This document shows positions 26,262 to 34,590 of a DNA stretch of 64,000 nt, piece after piece. Source of the stretch: Streptomyces sp. NBRC 110028 (GTDB lineage: Bacteria > Actinomycetota > Actinomycetes > Streptomycetales > Streptomycetaceae). The number at the start of each line of letters is the position of its first letter. The stretch's first letter is position 1. The stretch covers positions 1,009,978 through 1,073,977 of the forward strand of contig NZ_BBUZ01000022.1 in the NCBI RefSeq assembly GCF_001417735.1, read 5' to 3'. The position numbers and the translations under genes are program-made. The notes below the pieces were generated by a model. That model searched no databases, was not told where the DNA came from, and saw only the letters and a list, made by a program, of their open reading frames with translations.

Positions 26262-27590
26262 ATGACACTCGACGCGGCCACGTCTCACGCCTGGGACGCG
26301 CTCGGCGGGCCGCCCGCGCTCGCCGAGCGCGTCACGTACGTCCCGGCGGGCCCGGTGCTGCCCGCCCGGCTGCCGGTGCGGCAACTGGCCCGGGCCACCG
26401 TGGGGGTGTGCTCGCTGGCCGCCGCCGAACTGGCGGCGCGCCGCTCCGGGGGCGGGGTTCCCGCCGTCCGGGTGCACGAGGGCGCGGTCGCCACCGCGTT
26501 CGTCAGCGAACGCCATCTGCGGATCGACGGCCGCGAGGCCACCACCTTCGCCCCGCTGTCCGGCTTCTGGCGCACGGCCGACGGCTGGGTACGCACCCAC
26601 GCCAACTACCCGCACCACCGCGCCCGGCTGCTGACCGCGCTGGGCCTGCGGGAGGGCGCCGACGCGGACGCGCTGGCGGCCGAGCTGGCGCAGCGCCCGT
26701 CACGGGAGGTCCAGGAGACGGCGTACGCGGCGGGCGCGCTGGCCGTGGCCGCCGCACCGCCGGGCGAACTCCCCATCCGTACCCTCCCCTTGGTGGAATC
26801 CCGGGACACCGCAGGCGGCGCCCCACGCCCCCTCCCGCCCGCGGCGCTCCCCGCCGAGGGGGTCCGGGTGCTGGACCTGACCCGGGTCATCGCCGGTCCC
26901 GTCGCGACCCGCACCCTGGCGCTGCTGGGCGCGGACGTGCTGCGCGTCGACTCCCCGCACCTCCCCGAGGACCCCGACGCCCACACCGACACCGGATTCG
27001 GCAAGCGCTCGACCCGCCTCGACCTCGCCGACCCCCACGACCGGCGGACCTTCGACGAACTCCTCGCCCGAGCCGACGTCGTGGTCACCGGTTACCGTCC
27101 CGGCGCGCTGGACCGCTTCCTCACCGATCACCCCGGGCTGATCGTCGCCCGGCTGGGCGCCTGGGGCTGGAGCGGGCCGTGGGCCGCCCGGCGCGGCTTC
27201 GACAGCCTGGTGCAGGCCGGGACCGGCATCGCGCTGACCGAGGCCGCCGACGACGGCCGCCCCGGCGTACTGCCCGCCCAGGCCCTCGACCACGGCACCG
27301 GCTACCTCCTCGCCGCGGGCGTACTCCGCGCCCTGACCGGCCGCATGGACACGGGCGGCGGCCGCCACCTCCGCCTCTCCCTGGCCGGAACGGCGTCCTG
27401 GCTCCTCCACGGCATCACCCCCGCACCGCCGCCGGACGGGACGTACGCCCCGGACCCCTGGCTGACGAAGACCCCGTCCCCGTACGGCCGCCTGCGCCAC
27501 GCCCTCCCGCCGCTCGCCTACGACGGCGCTCCCCGTAACTGGGCGCGCCCGCCCGGCCGCTGGGGCACCGACGCCCCGGCGTGGGTCTGA
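26262..27590 (+). CDS. CaiB/BaiF family CoA-transferase-like protein
   Basis: A 442-residue type III CoA-transferase homolog. The second half is recognisable: GVRVLDLTRVIAGPVATRTL, LGADVLRVDSP, VVTGYRPGALDRF and LVQAGTGIA. The N-terminal half is a degenerate repeat of the fold. The Asp that carries the CoA ester in formyl-CoA transferases is not evident, so activity is uncertain. CACAAT lies six bases before the ATG and no ribosome binding site is seen; possibly leaderless. Confidence 0.75.
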   Translation: MTLDAATSHAWDALGGPPALAERVTYVPAGPVLPARLPVRQLARATVGVCSLAAAELAARRSGGGVPAVRVHEGAVATAFVSERHLRIDGREATTFAPLSGFWRTADGWVRTHANYPHHRARLLTALGLREGADADALAAELAQRPSREVQETAYAAGALAVAAAPPGELPIRTLPLVESRDTAGGAPRPLPPAALPAEGVRVLDLTRVIAGPVATRTLALLGADVLRVDSPHLPEDPDAHTDTGFGKRSTRLDLADPHDRRTFDELLARADVVVTGYRPGALDRFLTDHPGLIVARLGAWGWSGPWAARRGFDSLVQAGTGIALTEAADDGRPGVLPAQALDHGTGYLLAAGVLRALTGRMDTGGGRHLRLSLAGTASWLLHGITPAPPPDGTYAPDPWLTKTPSPYGRLRHALPPLAYDGAPRNWARPPGRWGTDAPAWV

Positions 27591-27642
27591 GAGCCTGGTC
27601 CCCCGTTCTGCCCGGGCGCGACCGTGAGTCGCCTTCCGGGGT

Positions 27643-29100
27643 TCACCCGGCCCGATCGATCCACTCCCGGCCGCCCAGCGGGTAGTCGTAGCCGGGGCGG
27701 CCGGTGTCGGCGCTGGTGCGGAACGGGGTGCCGTTGTTGTCGATGTGCACGGTGCCGCGGCGGTTGCCGCTGGACCAGTCCAGGGCGAGGTCCCAGCGGA
27801 CGTCGTGCGCCGTGGTGCGGGCGGTGACGTAGAAGACCTCCGGGTCGGACTCGCTGACCTTGTACGGGAAGTCACGCTGGCCGTTCTTGACGGTGACGGT
27901 GGGGCTGCCGTTGTCGAGGTCGATGTCGAACGACTTGGTGTCCACGCCGCCGCCACAGCCGACGCCCATCGAGTAGTCGTTCCAGGCGAGCGGGGCGCCC
28001 TTCGTGACGACGCGTATGTGCAGCGCCTCCAGGACGACGGTGTCCTTCCCGGCGCCCTGCACGGTGAGGGCGACGCGCTGCTCCCCCGAGGAGACCGCGC
28101 CGTTCGCGGCGGCCCAGCGGGGCGCGTCCTGCTCGGCGGCGGGCGGACCGACGTGTTCGGGCTCCTTGTCGACGAGGAAGTGCTGGCTGCACGGGCTGTC
28201 GTAGACGTAGGGGCGGGTGGCGACGTTGAGCGGTACGCCGCCGGTGCGCTCGGCGGCGTCCCCGCCGTCGGGAGCGTCGGGCCCCGGGGCCGAGGCGGCG
28301 GATCTGCCGCTCTCCGCGCGCCGAGCCGGGGCGGGGGAGTCCGACGCGGACGGCCGCTCATCGTTCCTCCGGCCGGCCCGGGGAGTGGCGGTGGCGGTGG
28401 CCGTATCGGTCGTGGTGACCGGGGTGGTGCCCCCGGCGGGGTCCGCGGCGGCCTTCCACTTGTCGCCGCTGTCGCCCCCGGGGAACGGCAGATTCACGGC
28501 CAGCACGACGGCGCCCAGAACGGCGGCCACGGCGACGGAGGCGATGAGCGCGGTGCGGCGCCGACGGGTCCGCGGGGGAGCGGGCGGGGTGGTGCCGCCG
28601 ACGACCTCCGGAGCGGTGGGGTGGCCCTCGGTGCCGGTGGCCGGTTCCCCCGGTGTCGCGGTCCGCTCGGGTTCGTCGGCGCCGGGCGCCGGTTCCTCGG
28701 GCGGCGTCGGGGCCCGCTCGGGTTCGTCGGCGCCGGGGGCCGGTTTCCCAGGCGTCGGGGCGGCCCGCTCGGGTTCCTCGGCATCGCGTATCGCTCCATT
28801 CGGCCCCGGCCCCTTACGTCTTCGCGCCGCGTCCGCCAGAATCCAGCGCCGGTGCAGCTCGACCAGTTCCTCGGGGGTCGCCCGGCACATCCGGGCGAGC
28901 CGTTCGACCGGCGCGTAGTCGGCCGGCACCGCGCTGCCATTGCAGTAGCGGTGCAGTGTCGACCTGCTCATGTGCAGCCGCTTGGCGAGCGTCCCGTAGC
29001 TCAGCTTCGACTGTTCCTTGAGCCCCCGCAGCAGTTCCGCGAACGCCTCGGCGTCCCCGGCCGCCCCCGTCGCCTCGGTGGCCCCTGTCACTCCTGACAC
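27643..29100 (-). CDS. membrane-anchored XRE-type HTH protein
   Basis: A 485-residue protein in four parts. An N-terminal HTH (about 20-95: YGTLAKRLHMSRSTLHRYCN) is followed by an acidic, Pro-rich linker with repeated GADEPER units, one membrane helix (TALIASVAVAAVLGAVVLAV, about 185-205), a Ser/Thr/Pro linker, and an exported domain of about 190 residues with Cys in DSPCSQHF and GVGCGGG. It could couple an outside signal to DNA binding. GTG start after GGGGAGGGAA. Divergent from a DUF4232 gene. Confidence 0.78.
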   Translation of the reverse strand: MSGVTGATEATGAAGDAEAFAELLRGLKEQSKLSYGTLAKRLHMSRSTLHRYCNGSAVPADYAPVERLARMCRATPEELVELHRRWILADAARRRKGPGPNGAIRDAEEPERAAPTPGKPAPGADEPERAPTPPEEPAPGADEPERTATPGEPATGTEGHPTAPEVVGGTTPPAPPRTRRRRTALIASVAVAAVLGAVVLAVNLPFPGGDSGDKWKAAADPAGGTTPVTTTDTATATATPRAGRRNDERPSASDSPAPARRAESGRSAASAPGPDAPDGGDAAERTGGVPLNVATRPYVYDSPCSQHFLVDKEPEHVGPPAAEQDAPRWAAANGAVSSGEQRVALTVQGAGKDTVVLEALHIRVVTKGAPLAWNDYSMGVGCGGGVDTKSFDIDLDNGSPTVTVKNGQRDFPYKVSESDPEVFYVTARTTAHDVRWDLALDWSSGNRRGTVHIDNNGTPFRTSADTGRPGYDYPLGGREWIDRAG

Positions 29101-29298
29101 CGTTCCCTCCCCTTCCCCGCCGGCCCGGCGCGTCCCATTTCCGCGTTCCAGGCGCTTTACGTTCCCCCTGGTAAAAGCCCGTTTCGGCGTTCCAGCGTTC
29201 CAACCTGCCCGGAATTTGTGGCGGTTGGGACAGATGGCCCCACAAGCTCAGGTCATCCAAGCAGCACATCCACCGCACCGCCGAAGGGACTCCCTCAC

Positions 29299-29940
29299 AT
29301 GTCCGGCACCCGCCTCTCCCGCACCCGCCTTCTGGCCGTCGCCGCGACCGCCGCGGTCGCCACCCTCTCCCTGACCGCGTTCACCGACGGATCGGGCGCC
29401 CGTGCCGAGGGTGCGTCGGTGTCCTCCCACGAGGGCGCGAAGTCCCTCGCCGGTGCGAAGCCGGTCGCGAACGCGTCCGCGGTGTCGGCGAACAGCAAGG
29501 CCGGCACGAACCGGGCCGCCGTCACCTGCCAGGGCTCCAACACCAAGACGACCGCGGCCCCTCTGGCCCGCCCCCTCAACCACATGCTGCTCACGGTCAC
29601 CAACACCGGCAGCAAGCCCTGCTACCTCTACAACTACCCGGCCGTCCAGTTCGAGGCGGCCCAGTCGGTGCCGCCGGTCATCAAGGAATCGAAGCCGCAG
29701 GCCGTCGTCACCCTCGCCCCGGGCGAGTCCGGCTACGCCTCCGTGAACCTGTCCGCCGCCGACGGCAGCGGCTCGAACGGCTACACCGCGAAGTCCCTCA
29801 CCGTCTACTTCTCGGACCGCGACGGCGAGAGCCTCTCCTCGGCCGCCCACCCGTCCCTGCCCGCCAAGGGCGTCTACATCGACGACTCCATCAAGGTCAC
29901 GTACTGGCAGCAGGACCTGGACGACGCCATCATCTGGTAA
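29299..29940 (+). CDS. secreted DUF4232 protein
   Basis: A 213-residue exported protein. Signal peptide MSGTRLSRTRLLAVAATAA followed by a hydrophobic core; it lacks a lipobox Cys. The mature domain shows the DUF4232 pattern: NHMLLTVTNTGSKPCYLYNY, then GESGYASVNLS, with two Cys probably forming a disulfide. The ATG chosen starts the signal peptide; upstream in-frame starts give no better one. Divergent from the membrane XRE protein. Function unknown. Confidence 0.82.
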   Translation: MSGTRLSRTRLLAVAATAAVATLSLTAFTDGSGARAEGASVSSHEGAKSLAGAKPVANASAVSANSKAGTNRAAVTCQGSNTKTTAAPLARPLNHMLLTVTNTGSKPCYLYNYPAVQFEAAQSVPPVIKESKPQAVVTLAPGESGYASVNLSAADGSGSNGYTAKSLTVYFSDRDGESLSSAAHPSLPAKGVYIDDSIKVTYWQQDLDDAIIW

Positions 29941-30121
29941 CCCCCCGCTGACGCGCCTCCCCGCGCCCCCGCCAGGCCGAAGGCTCCGGCGGGGGCAGCG
30001 CATAGTCCGCGTGGAGAACGGTGGTGAGGTGTTCGTCGTCGACGACGACACGGTCGACCGGGGCGAACTCGACGTGGCGGGTGTCCCCCGGTCTTCCAGC
30101 TGGAGTACGTCATGGGCAGTC

Positions 30122-30547
30122 TCACGCCGGACCAGTGACCGTCGGCCCCGGCCTGGGCGAGCCGCCAGGGCAGGGGAGTTCCGGTCGCATGCGGTGCGGG
30201 CTGCACGCGATCAGGCACACGGACAGAAATCTCTGCCCGGTGAGGTACCAGCCGCCGACCATGTCCTCGCCGCTGGCGACACGATTGACGACTCGGCCTA
30301 CCGCATCGCGGTCGTGTTCCGAGACGAACGACGCGGCGGCGTCCCGCGCTTGCGCGCTGAACCATTCCGCGGCCTGGTCCGGATCGGTCCAGGTTCCCTG
30401 GATGAAGGAGGCGGGCTTGAGCAGCCAGTGGGCCAGTTCCAGGGGGACGACCTTGCTGGATCCGAATTCCGGGTGCGGTGGGCGTCGGGGGCCGTCCTTG
30501 AGTAATTCGTGGGCGGATCCGAGCCAGGTGTAGCCGTGGTGGTGCAT
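30122..30547 (-). CDS. hypothetical protein
   Basis: A 141-residue soluble protein starting MHHHGYTWLGSAHELL; ATG preceded by GAGAGAG. A central part (AEWFSAQARDAAASFVSEHD, then GEDMVGGWYLTGQRFLSVCL) looks folded, and the last 25 residues are Pro-rich. I do not recognise the family. A hairpin lies just upstream and separates it from the small ORF at 30611. Minus-strand frames over the next 120 bases downstream (HVEFAPVDRVVVDDEHL in one) hint at a broken further gene. Confidence 0.6.
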   Translation of the reverse strand: MHHHGYTWLGSAHELLKDGPRRPPHPEFGSSKVVPLELAHWLLKPASFIQGTWTDPDQAAEWFSAQARDAAASFVSEHDRDAVGRVVNRVASGEDMVGGWYLTGQRFLSVCLIACSPHRMRPELPCPGGSPRPGPTVTGPA

Positions 30548-30569
30548 GCGCTCGCTCTCTCCGTGGTGA

Positions 30570-30597
30570 GCGGTCCCCACCCGAAGATGGGGACCGC
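30570..30597 (-). terminator. hairpin after the small Cys/Gly-rich ORF
   Basis: GCGGTCCCCA and TGGGGACCGC form a perfect 10-bp stem with an eight-base loop, 13 bases after the stop of the 38-codon ORF and 22 bases before the next ATG. Confidence 0.65.
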
Positions 30598-30610
30598 CCC
30601 GTCTCACCCG

Positions 30611-30727
30611 CTACTGACGGCCGCAGCCGTCGCCGTCACCGCAGCCGCCCTGCTGGCCGCCCTCGGTCGGTCCGTCGTCCTCGGGGTCCTGCCGGAGGAC
30701 GGCGGCCTTGAATCCGCGTAAGCGCAT
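30611..30727 (-). CDS. 38-residue Cys/Gly-rich peptide
   Basis: Starts MRLRGFKAAVLRQ and ends GGCGDGDGCGRQ. GAAGGGA lies ten bases before the ATG and a perfect hairpin follows 13 bases after the stop, so it has the signals of a separate gene. The N-terminal half is basic, the middle acidic, the C-terminus carries two Cys in a Gly/Asp setting. A short leader-plus-core layout would suit a modified peptide or metal-binding peptide, but no modification enzyme lies nearby. Function unknown. Confidence 0.45.
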   Translation of the reverse strand: MRLRGFKAAVLRQDPEDDGPTEGGQQGGCGDGDGCGRQ

Positions 30728-30862
30728 CGGGATGATTCCCTTCGATGCTGTCGGCGCGGGGGCCTTCCCCGCCGCCGTCGTGCACGTGCGCCCGTTCCGC
30801 GCTGGGCTCGACCTGCCAGGGCTCCGGTCCAGCCGGGACGGGGGTGTGAAAGGGGCCGTCGC

Positions 30863-31174
30863 TCAGCTCGTGGCGGCCCTCTTGGTCTGCTCTTCCAGCG
30901 CGGCGCGCATGAGGATGTCCGCGAGGTGGTTCGCGCTGTCGAGCGGAATGCGGCCGAGGGCGACCATGGGATGTCCCGAGACCGTCACCTCGCCCCGCAG
31001 GACGGGCCAGAACAGGTCCTCGGTATGTGCGCCGTGGGGTACGGCCACGTCGGGCGTGAAGCCGAGGCGCCCCAGCACCTCCCGCAGTAATTCAGCGACC
31101 GCCCTTGCCTCCGCTCCAGCCGCCCGGTGACGCGCGGAACGCATGGCGTCGATGTGTTCCTCGGTGATCTTCAT
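30863..31174 (-). CDS. hypothetical protein in the XRE cluster
   Basis: A 103-residue soluble protein beginning MKITEEHIDAMRSARHR, largely helical, with a central VAVPHGAHTEDLFWPVL segment. ATG with GGGGAG nine bases upstream. It follows the XRE gene by 92 bases on the same strand; the gap contains a direct repeat GTTGCTCG (around 31240-31260). Family not recognised. Confidence 0.65.
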   Translation of the reverse strand: MKITEEHIDAMRSARHRAAGAEARAVAELLREVLGRLGFTPDVAVPHGAHTEDLFWPVLRGEVTVSGHPMVALGRIPLDSANHLADILMRAALEEQTKRAATS

Positions 31175-31266
31175 GGCGCGCAGCTCCCCGCAGATGTGAG
31201 TGACGGAGACACTACGGAGCGAATCAATGCCTGCTCAACGAGGTTGCTCGAAGTTGCTCGGGAATT

Positions 31267-32115
31267 TCAACCGAGCGAGTCGGCTGCCGAGGAGATCAGT
31301 TCTCGTGCCGCCGCTCCGTAGAGCGCATGTTCGGTCAATTCGCCGAAGGTCTCGGCATACATGGCGATCTCGCCGGGCTGGGTGATTGTCAGAAAGCCCG
31401 AAACGAGTTCGACATTGACCTCGGCCATGTCGAACATCCAGAAGCTCTCCACGGGCCAGCGAGTTCGGTCCGGCTGCATCGGGACCACGCCCACGCTGAC
31501 GTTGGCCAGCGAACTGATGGCGAGTATGTGTGCGAGTTGCTCCGCCATCGTCTCCGAGCCCCCGGTGCCGGAGCGCAATACAGATTCCTCTATGAGGAAG
31601 GCGAAACGACGCTCTCCGGTATGCAGCACTCGTTGACGCTCCATACGACTGGCTACGGCGGCCTCGACGTCATCCACAAGCCCACGGCGCTCGCGGATGG
31701 CGCGCAACACCGCGGTTGTGTAGGCGCGGGTCTGGATCAAGCCAGGGATCAGCCAGGACGAGTAGACCCGGAAGCGGGTGGTGCGCTCGTACAGCGGCAG
31801 ACGTTCCTCTTGTGCGCGGCGCAGTCCCGCCCGCTCCATTCGGCGCCACTCAACCCACATGCCTTGCGCTGTGCGCAGCGACGCGATCAGGTCTGCCGTC
31901 TGCTCCGGTACATCGCAGTGTTCTGCCCAGGCCCGAATGTCGTCCGGAGAGGGGGACGTCTTGGCATGCTCGATCTTGCTGATCTTGGACGGATGCCAAC
32001 CGCAGAGAGCGGCGAGCGCCCGTCCGGTCAGCCCCGCGTCTTCGCGGATCTCACCGAGGCGGGCGCCAAGAGCTTGCCGTGCATGTCGTGCGCTGGACGA
32101 GGGGGAAACGGGCAT
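31267..32115 (-). CDS. XRE family regulator with DUF5753 domain
   Basis: A 282-residue regulator with an N-terminal HTH_31 (LGEIREDAGLTGRALAALCG, then HPSKISKIE, about 20-50) and a C-terminal DUF5753 domain (YSSWLIPGLIQTRAYTTAVL; FLIEESVLRS; QLAHILAISSLANVSVGVVP). Such proteins work with small partner proteins; here DUF6879 lies 15 bases upstream in the same operon. ATG start. The fold and order match the WhiJ-like regulators of Streptomyces. Confidence 0.92.
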   Translation of the reverse strand: MPVSPSSSARHARQALGARLGEIREDAGLTGRALAALCGWHPSKISKIEHAKTSPSPDDIRAWAEHCDVPEQTADLIASLRTAQGMWVEWRRMERAGLRRAQEERLPLYERTTRFRVYSSWLIPGLIQTRAYTTAVLRAIRERRGLVDDVEAAVASRMERQRVLHTGERRFAFLIEESVLRSGTGGSETMAEQLAHILAISSLANVSVGVVPMQPDRTRWPVESFWMFDMAEVNVELVSGFLTITQPGEIAMYAETFGELTEHALYGAAARELISSAADSLG

Positions 32116-32130
32116 CGCCAGGGGCTTCGC

Positions 32131-32646
32131 TCAAAGCGGCCGATACTCCGCATGCGGTACGGCGCGCTCCCAGACGGCCTCGAACGCTGAGGCGCACAGC
32201 TTTGCCACCGCAGGTTCCCTCCGCACGTCCATACCCGTCGCAGGGTCCCAATTGCCGTTTCCATCAAAGTGATTGAAGATCACGACCTCATCGTCGATGA
32301 CCCAGCAGTCTGCGCCCGGAAGGGCGAGATCGGCCGCCTTCCGCCGGGGTAACCACCGGACCTCTTCGCCGGCTGCGATGTTGTGGGCCCCTGTCACGTC
32401 GTACTCGAATTTGATGTATTCACTGACGGGTTCGGAGACGACACGAGCCCGCCTCATCCGAACGCCTCTGGCCGTGGTCGCCATCACCACGTCGAACCAG
32501 CTTCGCCACCGCTCGGCTGGGTCGAAGTGCGCGCCGGCCCGCCAGTCGGCGAAATCAGGGTCGTCGGGCGTGTAGATGTCGCGCAGTTCCAGATGAACTG
32601 CCGAATGCTGTGCGGAAGCCAGGGCCTCACGTACCGCCGTTGCCAC
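32131..32646 (-). CDS. DUF6879 family protein
   Basis: A 171-residue protein with the DUF6879 pattern: LELRDIYTPDDPDFADWRAG near the N-terminus, RVRMRRARVVSEPVSEYIKF-type centre (GVRMRRARVVSEPVSEY), AAGEEVRWLPRR, and a C-terminal FEAVWERAVPH. The family is regularly found beside XRE/DUF5753 genes in Streptomyces; its biochemical role is not known to me. GTG start overlapping the preceding gene by 20 bases, so translationally coupled. Confidence 0.85.
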   Translation of the reverse strand: MATAVREALASAQHSAVHLELRDIYTPDDPDFADWRAGAHFDPAERWRSWFDVVMATTARGVRMRRARVVSEPVSEYIKFEYDVTGAHNIAAGEEVRWLPRRKAADLALPGADCWVIDDEVVIFNHFDGNGNWDPATGMDVRREPAVAKLCASAFEAVWERAVPHAEYRPL

Positions 32647-32941
32647 TGTTGACCTCGCTATCAGGCTGAGGGATGAACTGCCGCATGTTCGCAGGGAGCC
32701 GGATCACCGTCTCGTGGTCGGGCACGTCGGTGGAGTGGCCAGGAATCGACCCCACCTCCTGGCACTGCCTGAGTGTCGCGTCGTCCGCCTTCCACGACTG
32801 GATGATCAGATCACCGGAGTCGTCGTCCAGCCAGATGGTGGGCGAGCCGTCATTCGGAGTGTTCGGATAGATCCCCAGGAACTTTAGTGCCACGGCTGCC
32901 TCCTGTACCGATTCGCTCACGGATAGCGCATGACTCTCCAC
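32627..32941 (-). CDS. hypothetical protein preceding DUF6879
   Basis: A 104-residue acidic protein: VQEAAVALKFLGIYPNT, SPTIWLDDDSGDLIIQSWKA, HETVIRLPANMRQFI. The order of strands suggests a small alpha/beta domain. GTG start; another in-frame GTG lies at 32920. It overlaps the DUF6879 gene and opens the operon; the same neighbour is common for XRE/DUF6879 loci. Function unknown. Confidence 0.7.
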   Translation of the reverse strand: MESHALSVSESVQEAAVALKFLGIYPNTPNDGSPTIWLDDDSGDLIIQSWKADDATLRQCQEVGSIPGHSTDVPDHETVIRLPANMRQFIPQPDSEVNSGNGGT

Positions 32942-32996
32942 CCGTCCGATGAGGTGGGCAAGGGCGCACAGGCGCCAACCGGGGCGTGAGGGGTAC

Positions 32997-33197
32997 TCAG
33001 GATTCGGTGACGTGGTCGAACTGACCTGCCTTGGCGGCGCGTATGAAGGTTCTCAGGGGTGCGCGCGTGGTCGAGAGTATGGCCTCGGGGTGTTCGCTCT
33101 CCTGGAGCACTATGGCGTCGCACTCGTCCACGCCGACGTACAGGCAGTTGGATCCCTCCACGCTGTAGGACGACTTTCGCCAGTGACGTTCGGGCAC
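32997..33197 (-). CDS. DUF397 protein
   Basis: A 66-residue DUF397 protein: WRKSSYSVEGSNCLYVGVDE, the usual W-x-K-S-S-x-S----C-V motif, then a divergent second half and APLRTFIRAAKAGQF. GTG start, GAGAGGAAA upstream, twelve bases after the XRE gene. XRE/DUF397 pairs such as Scr1/Scr2 of S. coelicolor act together on antibiotic production, with the small protein modulating the regulator. Confidence 0.88.
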   Translation of the reverse strand: MPERHWRKSSYSVEGSNCLYVGVDECDAIVLQESEHPEAILSTTRAPLRTFIRAAKAGQFDHVTES

Positions 33198-33209
33198 GTG
33201 GGTTTCCTC

Positions 33210-34061
33210 TCAGGTGTCGAGTGCGACGCGGCGCATCAGATCTCGTGACGCCTTTGGGGCGAGCGCGGTCTCCTCCAGCCGGTCCAGAACGGTCCGGTAC
33301 TTCACCAGCTGCGCTTCTGCGTCCAGGAACTCGCAGCCGTGATCGGTATCCAACGTCACCGTATCGAGTTGGGGCACAGGGCCGTATACGTAATCGATCG
33401 GCTGGCCGGAGCCGGGGAACGGTCCGCTGCCGAGGGGGATCACGTGCACGGTGATGTTGTCGCGCTCGCTCATCTCCATCAGGTGCTCCAACTGTGCCCT
33501 GGCGACCTTCGGCCCACCGCAGCCCAAGCGCAGGGCGGCCTCGTGAAGGATGACCTTGTACGGGATTGGCCGCTTGCCGTGGAGGATTCCCTGTCTGCGG
33601 ACGCGGAAGGCGACCCGGTGCTCCACCTCGTACGGTTCCAGGGCTGGGACGGTTTCGCGGTAGAGGGCACGGGCGTGATCCATGGTTTGGAGCAGTCCGG
33701 GCATGTGGACCGCCAAGGCGACCCGCAACCCTGCGGCCTCCTGTTCGAGTTCGGCGATGTCGAGCATGACCGTGGGCAGGACTTCGCGGTATTCCTCCCA
33801 CCATTGACGGTCCCGTCGTCCAGCCATGGTGGCCAGGGCGTTGATCAGGGCTTGATCAGCGGCGTCGTAGCTACGGGCGAGTGTGCGCACGCGCTCGGCG
33901 CTCACCGCGTACCGTCCCGCCTCAAGGTTGCTGATCCGCGCCTGATTGACGCCGTTGATCACCGCTGCCGCAGTGGAGGTCAGCCCTGCGCGTTCGCGCA
34001 ACTTCCGTAGCTCGACACCCAAGCGGCGCTGGCGGACGGTCAGTGCGTCCCTTGGTGGCAT
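33210..34061 (-). CDS. XRE family regulator with DUF5753 domain, paired with DUF397
   Basis: A 283-residue protein: HTH (LRKLRERAGLTSTAAAVING then NQARISNLEAGRYAVSAERV) and DUF5753 (HMPGLLQTMDHARALYRET; YKVILHEAALRLGCGG; HLMEMSERDNITVHVIPLG; IDYVYGP). The ATG starts directly before the HTH; the frame is open further upstream but lacks coding features. Followed at twelve bases by DUF397 and preceded by a long palindrome. Confidence 0.92.
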   Translation of the reverse strand: MPPRDALTVRQRRLGVELRKLRERAGLTSTAAAVINGVNQARISNLEAGRYAVSAERVRTLARSYDAADQALINALATMAGRRDRQWWEEYREVLPTVMLDIAELEQEAAGLRVALAVHMPGLLQTMDHARALYRETVPALEPYEVEHRVAFRVRRQGILHGKRPIPYKVILHEAALRLGCGGPKVARAQLEHLMEMSERDNITVHVIPLGSGPFPGSGQPIDYVYGPVPQLDTVTLDTDHGCEFLDAEAQLVKYRTVLDRLEETALAPKASRDLMRRVALDT

Positions 34062-34116
34062 CCGGCCTCTCCTTCTCGCACCTGGGCACAGTCTGCCGTG
34101 AAAGCCCCTCCTGCTC

Positions 34117-34160
34117 CAACTAGAAAGACATCTAAGGAAATATAGAAACTCTTCTAGTTG
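34117..34160. promoter_or_regulatory. long-spaced inverted repeat in the XRE promoter region
   Basis: CAACTAGAA (34117-34125) and TTCTAGTTG (34152-34160) are perfect 9-bp arms separated by 26 AT-rich bases containing the divergent promoter area. Centre-to-centre distance of the arms is 35 bases, about 3.3 turns, allowing a dimer or looped complex of the XRE regulator. Confidence 0.65.
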
Positions 34161-34260
34161 CTGCTCTACGATGTGAGGCAGACCACTTCGGCGTAACGGT
34201 GGCCGTCGACCACGCATGCCTGGTCCTGGCCAACTGCGCCTCTCGGTAAGGAGACATGCC

Positions 34261-34590
34261 ATGACCTTCGTACCCCCGCAGGAATCCACCCCCGAGCCGT
34301 TCGACCTCGGCAAAGAACTCCGCGCCCTAGCCCTCGCCACCGCGCCCCGCCTCTTCGCCGTGGCCCGTATCCACCCGTACGAGGGCACCGACGAGGCGGA
34401 CGTGGAGATCGCCGCGTGGGGTATGGCCCACGAGGACGGGCGCACCGAAGTCATCGCTCCGGGGCAGCGGCTGGTGCTCGGCTCGCCCGAGCGGGCGGAG
34501 GCGTGGTTCTCCCGGAGTGGGGTCACCGCGCAGCTCGTGTGGCTCGGGCCGCCCACGGTCGCCTCGCTCGACCCTGGCCTCGCCGCCTGA
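34261..34590 (+). CDS. hypothetical protein divergent from the XRE/DUF397 pair
   Basis: A 109-residue acidic protein (MTFVPPQESTPEPFDLG...). AAGGAGA precedes the ATG. The middle, RLFAVARIHPYEGTDEADVE and WGMAHEDGRTEVI, suggests one small alpha/beta domain. It shares the palindromic control region with the XRE gene and is a likely target. Family not recognised. Confidence 0.7.
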   Translation: MTFVPPQESTPEPFDLGKELRALALATAPRLFAVARIHPYEGTDEADVEIAAWGMAHEDGRTEVIAPGQRLVLGSPERAEAWFSRSGVTAQLVWLGPPTVASLDPGLAA

